A stretch of 64,000 nucleotides of DNA from Gillisella vitis (GTDB lineage: Bacteria > Pseudomonadota > Alphaproteobacteria > Rhizobiales > Rhizobiaceae): the NCBI RefSeq assembly GCF_021559775.1, contig NZ_CP056047.1:3059501-3123500 (forward strand), read 5' to 3'. Made by a program: the position numbers and the translations under genes. How positions within the stretch are numbered: the first letter of the stretch is position 1; every line of letters begins with the position of its first letter. Shown here in pieces: positions 19,081 to 27,874 of this stretch. Below the pieces are notes generated by a model. It was not told the origin of the DNA, made no database searches, and saw only the letters and a list, made by a program, of their open reading frames with translations.

Positions 19081-19132
19081 CTTCGGGTCCCCATGTGCTT
19101 CAGGCCCCCATGTACTTCAGGCCCATGTCAGC
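19081..19132 (+). repeat. 17-bp tandem repeat upstream of the cytochrome b561 gene
   Basis: Two full units CCCCATGTRCTTCAGGC at 19089-19105 and 19106-19122, differing at one base, with partial copies on both sides (CTTCGGGTC at 19081 and CCATGTCAGC at 19123). It lies 50-100 bases upstream of the start codon. Confidence 0.75.
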
Positions 19133-19181
19133 ATGAACCGATTTGTTGCGCTGCAAAATCCGATTTTTTTGGAGTGGCGAC

Positions 19182-19748
19182 ATGACGATGAATACACCTC
19201 TGAATGCGATCGAATCGCGCGGCACGCGTTACAATAGCAGCATGATCTGGCTGCATTGGGCAACAGCGTTGTTGGTGCTCACCCTGTTTCTCTCGGCGGA
19301 AATCTGGGAATTTACGGAAAAAGGCGGTGCGCTGCGCAATGGCCTCAAGGCACTGCATTATGGTGCCGGAATCACACTGTTCGCAGTGTTTATACTGCGG
19401 CTTGTCTGGCGGATCGCCAGTCTTAAAACTCTACCAGAGGAAGAAAAAGGCGTTTTGGGGTTGATGGCGAAGGCTGTGCATTATCTGCTCTATTTCGGGC
19501 TTGCCGCGCAGATTTCCCTCGGCTTTCTATGGCGCTGGTCGCAGGGCAAACCGGTTGATTTCTTTGGGCTGTTTTCCATTCCCGATCTCATCGGCGTATC
19601 GCCAGATTATCGCCATCTGCTCGGCGACATGCATTCTCTCCTCGCCTGGGTCATCATCGGCGCGGCCACGATTCATGCCCTTGCGGCGATTTTCCATCAT
19701 ACCGTGCTGAAGGATGGCGTGTTGATGAAGATGATGCCCGGCAGGTAA
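19182..19748 (+). CDS. cytochrome b561 family protein
   Basis: 188 residues from ATG at 19182 (TTGGAG-type site). Four membrane helices are visible, with the conserved first block 'MIWLHWATALLVLTLF', 'ALHYGAGITLFAVFILRLVWR', a third helix after 'KAVHYLLYFGLAAQI' and the last with 'DMHSLLAWVIIGAATIHALAAIFHH'. The paired histidines in these helices bind two b haems. Members transfer electrons across the inner membrane, for instance from quinol to periplasmic acceptors. The gene converges with a YddG-like gene with three bases between stops. Confidence 0.88.
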   Translation: MTMNTPLNAIESRGTRYNSSMIWLHWATALLVLTLFLSAEIWEFTEKGGALRNGLKALHYGAGITLFAVFILRLVWRIASLKTLPEEEKGVLGLMAKAVHYLLYFGLAAQISLGFLWRWSQGKPVDFFGLFSIPDLIGVSPDYRHLLGDMHSLLAWVIIGAATIHALAAIFHHTVLKDGVLMKMMPGR

Positions 19749-19751
19749 CCG

Positions 19752-20636
19752 TCAAGCCGCATCTTCGATGGCTGTCTTGCGGCGGAACATGCCGCTTGCA
19801 GCCAGGACCGCGCCACCCGTGATCAGCACACAGGCACCAAGAATGCGCAGGTTTGCCTCACCAAAACCAAAAACCAGCAGCACCAGCGTCGATAGCAACG
19901 GGGCGGCATAGGACGCTGCCCCCAGGATCTGGATATCGCCATTCTTGACCCCGTAATCCCAGGCATAGAAGGCTGCTCCGACCGGCAACAGCCCAAGACC
20001 CGCCACAGCAAGCCACTGGCTGGCGCTATCCGGCCAAACGGACGTTTCGAGCCAGAGGTGGCAGAGCAGCGACAACAGTGCCGTGGCGAGGCAGAAGCCG
20101 GTCACCACATCGGTGGAGACCGCATCGAACCGGCGCGTGACCAGCGAGTAGCTGGACCAGGTCAAGGCGCAGAGCAGGGCCGCGCCATAGCCCATCGCAT
20201 AGGCCGGATCAAAGGACAGGCCGTTTTTGCCGATGATCAGCACGGTGCCGCATAGCCCGGCAATCGCGCCCGCCATATGATACCAGCGCAGCCGCTCCCC
20301 CGGCAGCAGCGCTGATCCAAACACGATCAACAGCGGCCAGAGATAGGCAATCAACCCGGCTTCCACGGCAGGGGCATTTCTCAGCGCCGTGAAGTAGAGG
20401 AAATGATAGCCGAACAGGCCGGCAATCCCGACCAACCAGACCTTGGCCGGTTGTTTCAGCAATTTAAGCCGCTCCGGTCGGACAATGAAGGTGGCAATGC
20501 CGGGAAGACTGCCGATGGCAAAGCAGATGGCCGAGAGCTGGAAGGGCGGCATGGTTCCGGACGCTGCCGTAAACAGCGCCAGAAAAGACCACATCAAGAT
20601 GGCTGAAAACCCGATCAGCGTTGCCCGAACCTTCAT
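19752..20636 (-). CDS. EamA/DMT family exporter, YddG-like
   Basis: 294 residues with ten predicted membrane helices in two EamA repeats. Sequence blocks 'FGYHFLYFTALRNAPAVEAGLIAYLWPLLIV' (shown in part) and 'GAAFYAWDYGVKNGDIQILG' match YddG, the aromatic amino-acid exporter of enterobacteria, and its alphaproteobacterial homologues. It would act in the inner membrane as a metabolite exporter; the real substrate here is inferred. The ATG at 20636 gives a typical positively charged N-terminus ('MKVRATLIGFSAILMWSF'). Confidence 0.83.
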   Translation of the reverse strand: MKVRATLIGFSAILMWSFLALFTAASGTMPPFQLSAICFAIGSLPGIATFIVRPERLKLLKQPAKVWLVGIAGLFGYHFLYFTALRNAPAVEAGLIAYLWPLLIVFGSALLPGERLRWYHMAGAIAGLCGTVLIIGKNGLSFDPAYAMGYGAALLCALTWSSYSLVTRRFDAVSTDVVTGFCLATALLSLLCHLWLETSVWPDSASQWLAVAGLGLLPVGAAFYAWDYGVKNGDIQILGAASYAAPLLSTLVLLVFGFGEANLRILGACVLITGGAVLAASGMFRRKTAIEDAA

Positions 20637-20661
20637 CCGCCCCTCATAATTTTACCGCTGA

Positions 20662-21474
20662 TCAGGCTCCAAACCGGGTCGCTGTGATCGACAGCGTTCC
20701 CACCCGCGTTGGCACCCGCGCATAAACAGGGGCATATAAGGTCATGGTTCCGGTCTTGGCAAACCAGATTTCCATATCGTTGGCACTGCGCAGATATTCG
20801 ATATCGCTGCGGCCCTTGTTAAAGCCGGATTTCGGCACATAGCGCACGGAGCAGACAATCGCCTCGCCCGAAACATTGCCCGCGGTAAACTTGTTCTTGC
20901 CCTTTGGCGACATCACCAGATCCAACCGGCTTTCACCATCGAAAATCGGCAGGGTCCGAGAGCAGATCTTGCCATCGTCGGGCAGGGTCAGGCCGCCGAC
21001 CGGATCGAGCACGGAACGCAGATCGCTGGCACTCACCGGTATCCAGCGGTCGTTGTTGCGGTTCGGTTGAGGGGTGATTGTCGTGGAGACGACATTGCCG
21101 CCCGCATAACGCACGTCATAGACCCGCGTCCGCTTGCCTCGCGTATAGACCAGATTGTAATTGCTGGCCTGCAAATGCTTGTCATCAGCCACCTGCCCCG
21201 TCACCTTGGTCTTTGCATCGAGACTGGTGAAGACATTGGCAATGCCCGCCGACGAAATCGTGCCAGTAATGGTGTAGCCGGGGCGTGTCACCTCGGTAAC
21301 GAAGGTCGCACGGGCGACAGGCAGGCCAAGCAGGGTGACGCGGTATTCATTGCGATAGGTCTCCCCTGCAAAGGCAGAGCCGCTGGCGCAGACCAGCGGA
21401 GCGCCAAGCGCGACCAGCAGAGCGCCAAGCGCGACCAGCAGAAAAGACAGTTTACGAACAAGCTTAAAACCCAT
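20662..21474 (-). CDS. DUF3108 periplasmic protein
   Basis: 270 residues with a signal peptide of about 36 residues ending near 'SAFA-GE'. The mature part begins 'YRNEYRVTLLGLPVARATF' and carries the DUF3108 pattern of beta strands, plus four Cys (two at 'GKICSRTL' and 'EAIVCSVRY') that could pair. No function is established for the family. The signal peptide hydrophobic core contains a perfect duplication of seven residues (LLVALGA twice), caused by a 21-bp tandem repeat at 21400-21441, making it unusually long. Confidence 0.78.
   Translation of the reverse strand: MGFKLVRKLSFLLVALGALLVALGAPLVCASGSAFAGETYRNEYRVTLLGLPVARATFVTEVTRPGYTITGTISSAGIANVFTSLDAKTKVTGQVADDKHLQASNYNLVYTRGKRTRVYDVRYAGGNVVSTTITPQPNRNNDRWIPVSASDLRSVLDPVGGLTLPDDGKICSRTLPIFDGESRLDLVMSPKGKNKFTAGNVSGEAIVCSVRYVPKSGFNKGRSDIEYLRSANDMEIWFAKTGTMTLYAPVYARVPTRVGTLSITATRFGA
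21400..21441 (-). repeat. perfect 21-bp tandem duplication in a signal peptide
   Basis: Two identical 21-base units at 21400-21420 and 21421-21441 within the DUF3108 gene, encoding LLVALGA twice. A third, imperfect 12-base copy precedes at 21388. The reading frame is kept. Confidence 0.85.
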
Positions 21475-21697
21475 TGCGACACCATGGCTCCAATGTCTGT
21501 TACCCCTTCATTTATGACGTTCACTATGGCAAGACCATAGCCGAAGCGTCGATAAATCCGCCCTTTTGCCAAGGTTTGTCTTGACGGGGCGGCTTCAGCT
21601 GACTATAGAACCGCAACTTTCCAATCAGACCGCGTTGGATTGCGCCCTGGGTTATTGCCCGGAAAGCTCTCTGACTGCCAATAAGAATAGGTGCATC

Positions 21698-21988
21698 ATG
21701 TCCCGCAGTTGCGAATTGACCGGCAAGGGCGTCCAGTCGGGTAATAATGTAAGCCATGCCAACAACAAGACCCGCCGCAAGTTCCTTCCGAACCTGTGCG
21801 ACGTTACGCTGATTTCCGATGCCCTCGGCCAGCGCTACCGTCTGCGCGTCTCTGCTGCTGCTCTTCGTTCCGTCGAGCATCGCGGTGGCCTGGATGCCTT
21901 CCTGTTGAAGGCAAATGAAACCGAACTGAGCATGCGCGCTCGTCTGCTGCGCCGCCAGATCGTCAAGAAGACCGCAGTCGCCGCCTGA
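21698..21988 (+). CDS. rpmB: 50S ribosomal protein L28
   Basis: 96 residues from ATG at 21698; the frame is open upstream to 21566 but the family start is '[10 protein letters not shown]'. Typical L28 blocks follow: '[19 protein letters not shown]' and a C-terminal '[19 protein letters not shown]'. It lacks the CxxC zinc pairs of some L28 versions. It is a structural protein of the large ribosomal subunit. A strong hairpin terminator follows at 22022, so it is monocistronic. Confidence 0.95.
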
Positions 21989-22021
21989 TATCAGGCAGCC
22001 ACAGCATTGACATAACGAATG

Positions 22022-22051
22022 GGCTTGAACGGTAAAACGTTCGAGCCTTTT
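22022..22051 (+). terminator. rpmB intrinsic terminator
   Basis: GGCTTGAACG (22022-22031) and CGTTCGAGCC (22038-22047) form a 10-bp stem with one G-T pair and a 6-base loop, followed by TTTT. It lies 33 bases after the rpmB stop. Confidence 0.82.
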
Positions 22052-22142
22052 CGCTTGCGCCGTTCTTGCCAAAGTCTTTGGCATAGCGGCAAATATCGAC
22101 CCTTTCTTGTTATGGCCAGTCCGCATGTGGGCTGAGCTATAG

Positions 22143-22172
22143 CTGGTGGCATCTCCCAGGATAAAAAAATGC
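22143..22172 (+). promoter_or_regulatory. candidate preQ1-I riboswitch (H-type pseudoknot)
   Basis: Immediately before the transporter start the RNA can form P1 (CUGG 22143-22146 with CCAG 22156-22159). P2 pairs GCAU (22149-22152) in the loop with AUGC (22169-22172), linked by an A-rich tail (AUAAAAAA). A cytosine (22155) sits just 5' of the P1 3' strand, where preQ1-I aptamers pair with the ligand. P2 contains the AUG start codon, and the AGGA ribosome site (22158-22161) overlaps P1, so ligand binding should block translation. The geometry matches the preQ1-I class and the downstream gene belongs to the queuosine-precursor transporter family. P1 is short (4 bp), so this is a strong candidate but unproven. 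Confidence 0.55.
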
Positions 22173-22801
22173 GGATCACACGGCACATCTTCGTCTACAG
22201 CCTACTCATGACCCTGGTTGTGGTCGCCTCCAACATCCTTGTGCAGTTTCCGCTGTCGGGGCAATTGGCGGGCGTGCAGCTCGGCGACCTCTTGACCTAT
22301 GGTGCCTTCACCTATCCGGTCGCCTTTTTGGTCACCGACCTCACCAATCGCCAGTTCGGCCCCTCCACGGCCCGCAAAGTGGTGTTCGTGGGCTTTCTGG
22401 TGGGCGTGGCGCTGTCCTTCGTCACCGGGCAGCCACGCATCGCCATTGCCTCAGGCACCGCCTATCTGGTCGGGCAATTGCTTGACATCAGCGTCTTCAA
22501 CCGGCTGCGTCAGCAGGACTGGTGGAAAGCGCCGCTGGCCGGTTCGCTGCTTGGCTCGGTACTCGATACGGTGATTTTCTTCTCGCTGTCCTTTGCGCCG
22601 GTCTTTGGCTTCATCGGCCCGAATGATGATTTTGCTATCAGCTCAGCGCCGTTGCTTGGCGCGTTTTCCCCTGAAATCCCGCGCTGGATCTCATGGGCCA
22701 TCGGTGATTTTACCGTGAAAATGCTGGTCGGCCTGATCATGCTTTTGCCCTATGGGGCATTGATGAACAGGCTGAAGCCCTACCAAGTTGCGCGGGCTTG
22801 A
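22169..22801 (+). CDS. queuosine-precursor transporter (VUT/YhhQ family)
   Basis: 210 residues, about six membrane helices, of the COG1738 family. 'GAFTYPVAFLVTDLTNRQFGP' and 'ARKVVFVGFLVGVALSF' with 'RIAIASGTAYLVGQLLDI' are the family core. E. coli YhhQ imports the 7-deazaguanines preQ0 and preQ1 for the tRNA modification queuosine. The start ATG at 22169 is embedded in a candidate preQ1 riboswitch, which supports this substrate. The gene converges with a phytase-like gene 11 bases away. Confidence 0.88.
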   Translation: MRITRHIFVYSLLMTLVVVASNILVQFPLSGQLAGVQLGDLLTYGAFTYPVAFLVTDLTNRQFGPSTARKVVFVGFLVGVALSFVTGQPRIAIASGTAYLVGQLLDISVFNRLRQQDWWKAPLAGSLLGSVLDTVIFFSLSFAPVFGFIGPNDDFAISSAPLLGAFSPEIPRWISWAIGDFTVKMLVGLIMLLPYGALMNRLKPYQVARA

Positions 22802-22812
22802 CACCTGCTGCC

Positions 22813-23814
22813 TTACGGTAGCAGCCGGAACTCCAGCATCAGCGTCCGTTGCAACATGAAGTGGTTGTCGTCAGAGACCAGGATCAGGCGAAGATCCCCA
22901 TTGCCCATGTCTACCACATCCAGGCCTTCCATATTGTCGATCTGAAAGGTTTGATCGGCCTCGAGCAGGATCTCCCCATCCCCCAGCGCGCCCGGCTTGA
23001 TGCTGTCGCCCTTGACGCGCACGATGCGCATCCCCAGCCCGCTTGGAAACCGGAATCGCCGCTCCAAGAGCAGCAGATCGCCATCCGGCAGCCATGCGCC
23101 GTCCGTCACGTCAAAATCGTCACGGCGCACCAGCTTGAAGCCGCCCGGATGCGGACCATCGACCACGCCAGCATAGAGATTACCCTTGGCGTCCAGACTC
23201 TCCTCGGTGATCGTTACCAGGCCACCGGCAAGCGGCCCTTGCGCAGGCGATGCTGTCAGCATTTCCAGGCTGCGATTGCTCTTTAGGACCGTCTTGGGGA
23301 AAGGCAAAGGCAGGCTTTTTCCCGGCTTGGCCGTTTCAAATCCGTCGAGTGGGTATTGATCGATCCGATGGCGTTGCTCAAAGCCGACATAGATCTTGTC
23401 GCCACGGATCGCCAGGCTCTCGGCATCCATCGCCCGTTTCGGTGCATTGCTGCGGCCTTCGCGGTCCAGCATCGGAGCCAGAGAGACCCCATCAATGCCG
23501 GAAAGGCGACCCTTTTCATCTCGTTTGATTTCGCCGGAAATCCAGTGGCCTGTGTCCAGCACGCCAATGAAACGCTTGCCATCCGGTCGAAACCGGATCG
23601 AAGACCATGCGCCAAACAAACTGTCTGAAGATGTCAGGTCCAGCCCACCGAGAAATTCCAGTTTGCCGAACACGGTCTGGTTCGAGGCCGGATTGAAATA
23701 TTCAATTTTGCGGCTACTCACCGCAGCAGACTCACCCACGGCCTGAGATGCTGCCAAAAGCAGTGCGGAGCCGCAGCAGAAGGCAGCCAAGGCTTTGCGA
23801 GAGGTGATTAGCAA
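22813..23814 (-). CDS. secreted phytase-like (esterase-like) protein
   Basis: 333 residues with a signal peptide (about 1-27, ending 'SQAVGE'). The rest is a predicted beta-propeller of the phytase-like family PF13449/COG4246: 'FGAWSSIRFRPDGKRFIGVLDTG', 'DAESLAIRGDKIYVGFEQRHRI' and 'IDNMEGLDVVDMGNGDLRLILVSDDN' are repeated blade motifs with Asp and Glu. It is exported to the periplasm; the substrate is unknown and phytase activity should not be assumed. The stop is 14 bases upstream of cobT's end on the same strand. Confidence 0.8.
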   Translation of the reverse strand: MLITSRKALAAFCCGSALLLAASQAVGESAAVSSRKIEYFNPASNQTVFGKLEFLGGLDLTSSDSLFGAWSSIRFRPDGKRFIGVLDTGHWISGEIKRDEKGRLSGIDGVSLAPMLDREGRSNAPKRAMDAESLAIRGDKIYVGFEQRHRIDQYPLDGFETAKPGKSLPLPFPKTVLKSNRSLEMLTASPAQGPLAGGLVTITEESLDAKGNLYAGVVDGPHPGGFKLVRRDDFDVTDGAWLPDGDLLLLERRFRFPSGLGMRIVRVKGDSIKPGALGDGEILLEADQTFQIDNMEGLDVVDMGNGDLRLILVSDDNHFMLQRTLMLEFRLLP

Positions 23815-23828
23815 CAGATCACACGCAC

Positions 23829-25730
23829 TCAGCTAGCGCGGCGGAACGAACCGCCACGGGCACCCTTAGTGGGCTTGTCTTCGAAGAGGCCAGCCAATTG
23901 CTCGGTCATCGCCCCTGCCAATTCATCCGCATCGACAATGGTCACGGCCCGGCGATAGTAGCGGGTGACGTCATGGCCGATGCCGATCGCCAGCAATTCG
24001 ACCGGAGACCGGGTCTCGATCTGCTCGATCACAGCGCGCAAATGCCGTTCCAGATAATTACCGGGATTGACCGACAAGGTCGAATCGTCCACCGGCGCAC
24101 CATCGGAAATCATCATCATGATCTTGCGCTGCTCACGCCGCGCCAACAGCCGGTTATGCGCCCAGATCAGCGCTTCACCGTCGATATTTTCCTTGAGCAG
24201 GCCTTCGCGCATCATCAGGCCGAGATTGCGCCGTGCCCGCCGCCACGGCGCATCCGCCGATTTATAGACGATATGGCGCAAGTCGTTGAGGCGGCCCGGC
24301 GTCGGCGGCTTGCCGCTGGCCAACCATTGCTCGCGGCTCTGGCCGCCCTTCCAGGCCTTGGTGGTAAAGCCAAGGATTTCCACCTTGACGCCGCAGCGCT
24401 CCAATGTGCGGGCCAGGATATCGGCGCAGGTGGCGGCAACCGTAATCGGTCGTCCGCGCATCGAGCCGGAATTGTCGATCACCAGCGTCACCACCGTATC
24501 GCGGAACTGGGTGTCCTTTTCCCGCTTAAACGACAGCGGCTGCATCGGATCGATGATCAGCCGGGTCAACCGGGCCGGATCGAGATAGCCCTCTTCCAGA
24601 TCGAAATCCCAGGACCGGTTCTGTTGCGCCATCAACCGGCGCTGCAAGCGGTTGGCCAGCCGACCGACCGCGCCTTGGAGATGGGCAAGCTGCTTGTCGA
24701 GAAAGGCGCGCAACCGATCCAGTTCGGCTTCGTCGCACAGCTCTTCCGCCGAGGTCTCTTCATCGAAGGCCTCGGTAAACATCTTGTAATCGACTTTTTC
24801 ATTGAAATCGTCGAACGGGCTGGCCGGACGACGCATTTCACCGGGAGTCTCGCTGTCCTCGTCGCCTTCCTCTGACATATCGTCATCGGAAATTTCGGCG
24901 CCGTCCATCTCGCCATCGTCCATCTGCTCTTCGGCAGATTCGCTTTCATCAGCGGGCGCGCTTTCAGAGCCAGCTTCCTGCTCGGAATTTTCCTGCTCTT
25001 CCTCGCCGCTGCGCTGCTGGTCTTCTTCGGATGTCTCTTCCTGCTCGGCCTGTTCCGGGTCCTCGCCGAAATCCTCGGCCATTTCCATCGAAGACAGCAT
25101 ATGCCGCACGACGCGGGCAAAGGCCTGCTGGTCCTCGATCACATTGGCCAGATTGGAAAAATCACTGCTGGCCTTTTCCTCAATGAAGGAGCGCCAGAGA
25201 TCCAGCACCTTACCGGCACTTTCCGGTGGCTTCTGACCGGTCAGCGCCTCACGGACCATCATCGCCACGGCTTCTGACAGTGGCGCATCCTCGCGCCGCT
25301 CGATGCCGGAAAAATTAGCCTTGGCATATTTTTCCGAGGTCATCGATTTCAGATTGGCGGCAACGCCGGTCATCCTCAAGGCACCGATCGATTCCACCCG
25401 GGCCTGTTCGACCGCATCAAACACCGAACGGGCATCCTGCCCCTCCGGTGCCATCGAGGCATGAACTTTCTGGTCGTGGCAGGCGAGCCGAAGCGCCATG
25501 GAATCACCAAGACCCCGCGTCACCGCCAGTTCATGGGCGGTGGGACGCTTGGAAATTTCCGGCAGGCGAATCCGCTCACCGGCAATGCCCGGACGATCAT
25601 TGGCAAAAGCCACTTCAACGCTTGGATCGCCGGCAATCGACCGCACGCAGCCGGTAATCGCCCGGCGCAACGGTTCGGTATCGACCGCCGTGCCGGGTTT
25701 CGCCTGGGAATTATCGCCGCGACCTGCCAT
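23829..25730 (-). CDS. cobT: aerobic cobaltochelatase subunit CobT
   Basis: 633 residues, the normal CobT length. An N-terminal helical domain is followed by a long acidic stretch (about 225-310, many Glu/Asp/Ser) and a C-terminal von Willebrand A domain with the MIDAS motif 'DNSGSMRG' near residue 418. With CobS (AAA+) and CobN it inserts Co2+ into hydrogenobyrinic acid a,c-diamide in aerobic cobalamin synthesis. It follows cobS with 17 bases between them, as in other alphaproteobacteria. Confidence 0.95.
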   Translation of the reverse strand: MAGRGDNSQAKPGTAVDTEPLRRAITGCVRSIAGDPSVEVAFANDRPGIAGERIRLPEISKRPTAHELAVTRGLGDSMALRLACHDQKVHASMAPEGQDARSVFDAVEQARVESIGALRMTGVAANLKSMTSEKYAKANFSGIERREDAPLSEAVAMMVREALTGQKPPESAGKVLDLWRSFIEEKASSDFSNLANVIEDQQAFARVVRHMLSSMEMAEDFGEDPEQAEQEETSEEDQQRSGEEEQENSEQEAGSESAPADESESAEEQMDDGEMDGAEISDDDMSEEGDEDSETPGEMRRPASPFDDFNEKVDYKMFTEAFDEETSAEELCDEAELDRLRAFLDKQLAHLQGAVGRLANRLQRRLMAQQNRSWDFDLEEGYLDPARLTRLIIDPMQPLSFKREKDTQFRDTVVTLVIDNSGSMRGRPITVAATCADILARTLERCGVKVEILGFTTKAWKGGQSREQWLASGKPPTPGRLNDLRHIVYKSADAPWRRARRNLGLMMREGLLKENIDGEALIWAHNRLLARREQRKIMMMISDGAPVDDSTLSVNPGNYLERHLRAVIEQIETRSPVELLAIGIGHDVTRYYRRAVTIVDADELAGAMTEQLAGLFEDKPTKGARGGSFRRAS

Positions 25731-25747
25731 GTTCCTTAAGTCTCTTT

Positions 25748-26740
25748 TCAGGCGCCAAGAACGATATTGGCAGCACTTTCCTTGAGTTCAATGCCAAAGG
25801 CGCGCTGGTATTGCTCGGCCACCAGGGTCCGCTCCAGTTCGTCACATTTGTTGAGGAAGGTGACGCGGAAGGCAAAGCCGATATCACCGAAGATCTCGGC
25901 ATTTTCGGCCCAGGTGATCACGGTACGCGGGCTCATGACGGTCGAAAGATCGCCATTGATGAAGGCAGACCGAGTGAGATCGGCCAGACGCACCATCTTG
26001 GCCACATTATCGGGGCCGTTCTGAGTGGCGGCAAAGCCCTTGACCTTGGCCAGGACGATATCGACTTCCTTTTGATGCGGCAGATAGTTCAGCGTGGTGA
26101 CGATCGACCAGCGGTCCATCTGCGCCTGATTGATCTGCTGAGTGCCGTGGTAAAGACCAGTGGTGTCGCCAAGTCCAACCGTATTGGCCGTCGCAAACAG
26201 CCGGAAAGCGGGATGTGGGCGGATAACGCGGCTCTGGTCGAGCAGGGTCAGGCGGCCAGAGGATTCCAGCACCCGCTGGATAACGAACATCACGTCCGGG
26301 CGTCCGGCATCGTATTCGTCGAACACCAGCGCCACATTGTGTTGATAGGCCCAGGGCAGAATGCCATCCTTGAATTCGGTGATCTGCTTGCCGTCCTTCA
26401 GGACGATGGCGTCCTTGCCGACCAGGTCGATACGGCTGACATGGCTATCGAGGTTGACGCGCACGCAGGGCCAATTCAGCCGGGCAGCGACCTGCTCGAT
26501 ATGGGTGGATTTGCCCGTGCCGTGAAAACCGGACACCATGACGCGGCGGTTGTGAGCAAAACCGGCAAGGATGGCCAGCGTGGTTTCCCGATCGAACAGA
26601 TAGTCGGGATCGAGATCCGGCACATAGGAATCGCCCTTCGAATAGGCAGGCACGCGAATGTCGCTGTCGATGCCGAACACCTCCCGGACGGAAACTGTCG
26701 TGTCGGGCAGGTTGGCGATATCAAGGTCAATTTTGCTCAT
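25748..26740 (-). CDS. cobS: aerobic cobaltochelatase subunit CobS
   Basis: 330 residues from ATG at 26740 (GGAGAG site), the family length; the frame extends 13 codons upstream. It is an AAA+ ATPase of the MoxR type: Walker A 'GFHGTGKST' (71-79), Walker B '[13 protein letters not shown]', sensor 1 'LFATANT'. It forms a hexameric motor with CobT that drives CobN-catalysed cobalt insertion. Its leader carries a 15-16 bp tandem repeat, and a J-domain gene lies upstream on the same strand. Confidence 0.95.
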   Translation of the reverse strand: MSKIDLDIANLPDTTVSVREVFGIDSDIRVPAYSKGDSYVPDLDPDYLFDRETTLAILAGFAHNRRVMVSGFHGTGKSTHIEQVAARLNWPCVRVNLDSHVSRIDLVGKDAIVLKDGKQITEFKDGILPWAYQHNVALVFDEYDAGRPDVMFVIQRVLESSGRLTLLDQSRVIRPHPAFRLFATANTVGLGDTTGLYHGTQQINQAQMDRWSIVTTLNYLPHQKEVDIVLAKVKGFAATQNGPDNVAKMVRLADLTRSAFINGDLSTVMSPRTVITWAENAEIFGDIGFAFRVTFLNKCDELERTLVAEQYQRAFGIELKESAANIVLGA

Positions 26741-26770
26741 CGTCTCTCCAAGCCGGGCGGCATCTCCCAG

Positions 26771-26816
26771 CGCATACAATCAAGGTCGCATACAATCAGG
26801 TCGCATACGCAATCGG
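26771..26816 (-). repeat. 15-16 bp tandem repeat in the cobS leader
   Basis: Three units, plus-strand consensus CGCATACAATCAGGT, at 26771-26786, 26787-26801 and 26802-26816 (the last diverged). They lie 31-76 bases upstream of the cobS start, between the J-domain gene and cobS. Confidence 0.8.
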
Positions 26817-26829
26817 ATATAGTCTTCGA

Positions 26830-27456
26830 TTAACAGAAACCTGCCTGCTTTAACAATTGATAGGCCTGAATAACAGCCCGAAAACGCTCTTCAGAACCTC
26901 TGTCTCCGCCATTTGCATCTGGATGATGTTTTTTGACAAGCTCTTTATAGCGCCTCTTGATATCTTGGGCGGTGGCAGCGCCCGTCAAGCCCAGGGCATC
27001 GAAGGCTTTTGCTTCCAGCGTCTTCAACTTTCGCGCCTGCGGCTCGAACCGCGACGCATTGCCGCGCCCTTGCGAGACAAAGCCGAAAGGATCTCTCATC
27101 CGCGCCTGCGCCGTGGCCGAACCGGAGCGCTGGGTGGAGTGAATGGGTGATCCCTTGGCCGCCTTGTTGACGCCAACCGTCCAGGTCGGGCGATGACCGG
27201 TGATCGCCTCCTTCTGGTAGCGGGCAATTTCGCTGTCGGACAGACCGGAGAAGTAATTGTATCCCTTGTTGTATTCCTTCACATGCTCGAAGCAGAACAG
27301 GAAAAACTTGCCTTCGGCATTGCGACCCACCGGTGCCCGGTGCACGCCCGGCCGCTCGCAGCCGTCCCACTGGCACGTGGTGACAGGCGGCTCCGGTTCC
27401 GCATCCTTCTTGCGGCGCGTTCTGATCTTGTCGAAATATTTTGAGTCGAGTTTCAT
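26830..27456 (-). CDS. J-domain protein with a Cys/His cluster, next to cobST
   Basis: 208 residues from ATG at 27456. The C-terminal 60 residues are a J-domain ('AFDALGLTGAATAQDIKRRY', HPD at 178-180) that would stimulate a DnaK-type ATPase. The N-terminal half is unlike DnaJ: Cys28-X4-Cys33 and Cys55-X2-His58 ('TCQWDGC' and 'FCFEH') could bind zinc, followed by 'YNKGYNYFSGLSD'. The gene keeps company with cobST and could be a chaperone for the AAA+ chelatase, but this is inference. BolA diverges from it. Confidence 0.75.
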   Translation of the reverse strand: MKLDSKYFDKIRTRRKKDAEPEPPVTTCQWDGCERPGVHRAPVGRNAEGKFFLFCFEHVKEYNKGYNYFSGLSDSEIARYQKEAITGHRPTWTVGVNKAAKGSPIHSTQRSGSATAQARMRDPFGFVSQGRGNASRFEPQARKLKTLEAKAFDALGLTGAATAQDIKRRYKELVKKHHPDANGGDRGSEERFRAVIQAYQLLKQAGFC

Positions 27457-27590
27457 TGGCAAATTATGAGGCTTTCCCCATCTCACAACAAGAATTGACA
27501 AATCATATTGTTCTTGGCCATTTGGAGGCTTTTCTCTAAACGCCCGAATTGGTCAGCAGAATTGGACGCCACCGCATGCAGAGCCACCAG

Positions 27591-27872
27591 ATGTCACTTC
27601 GCCAGACGATAGAGCAGAAATTGACACAGGCCTTCCAGCCCGAGCGCCTGCTGGTGATCGATGAAAGCCACCACCATGCCGGCCATCAACCGGATATGAC
27701 CGGCACCGGCGAAACCCATATGCGGGTGCGCATCATCTCAGGCCGTTTTACCGGCCTCAGCCGCCTGGCCCGGCACCGGGCTGTCACCGACCTGCTAAAG
27801 CCTGAACTGGATGCCGGGCTGCATGCGTTGGCCATCGAACCATCAGCGCCCGGCGAGGCAACGCGCTGGTGA
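27591..27872 (+). CDS. bolA: BolA family protein
   Basis: 93 residues from ATG at 27591 ('MSLRQTIEQKLTQAF'); an in-frame ATG at 27576 has a better-placed GGA and is the alternative. The class II KH-like fold and motifs 'IDESHHHAGH' and 'GETHMRVRIISGRF' followed by 'RHRAVTDLL' are typical of BolA. BolA proteins bind [2Fe-2S] clusters with monothiol glutaredoxins and affect iron homeostasis and morphology. The gene converges with aroB, three bases apart. Confidence 0.86.
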   Translation: MSLRQTIEQKLTQAFQPERLLVIDESHHHAGHQPDMTGTGETHMRVRIISGRFTGLSRLARHRAVTDLLKPELDAGLHALAIEPSAPGEATRW

Positions 27873-27874
27873 GA

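Noticed and set aside
25811-26833. 340-codon plus-strand frame over cobS
   Set aside because: Shadow of cobS; rich in Asp/Gly/His/Gln with no family signature.
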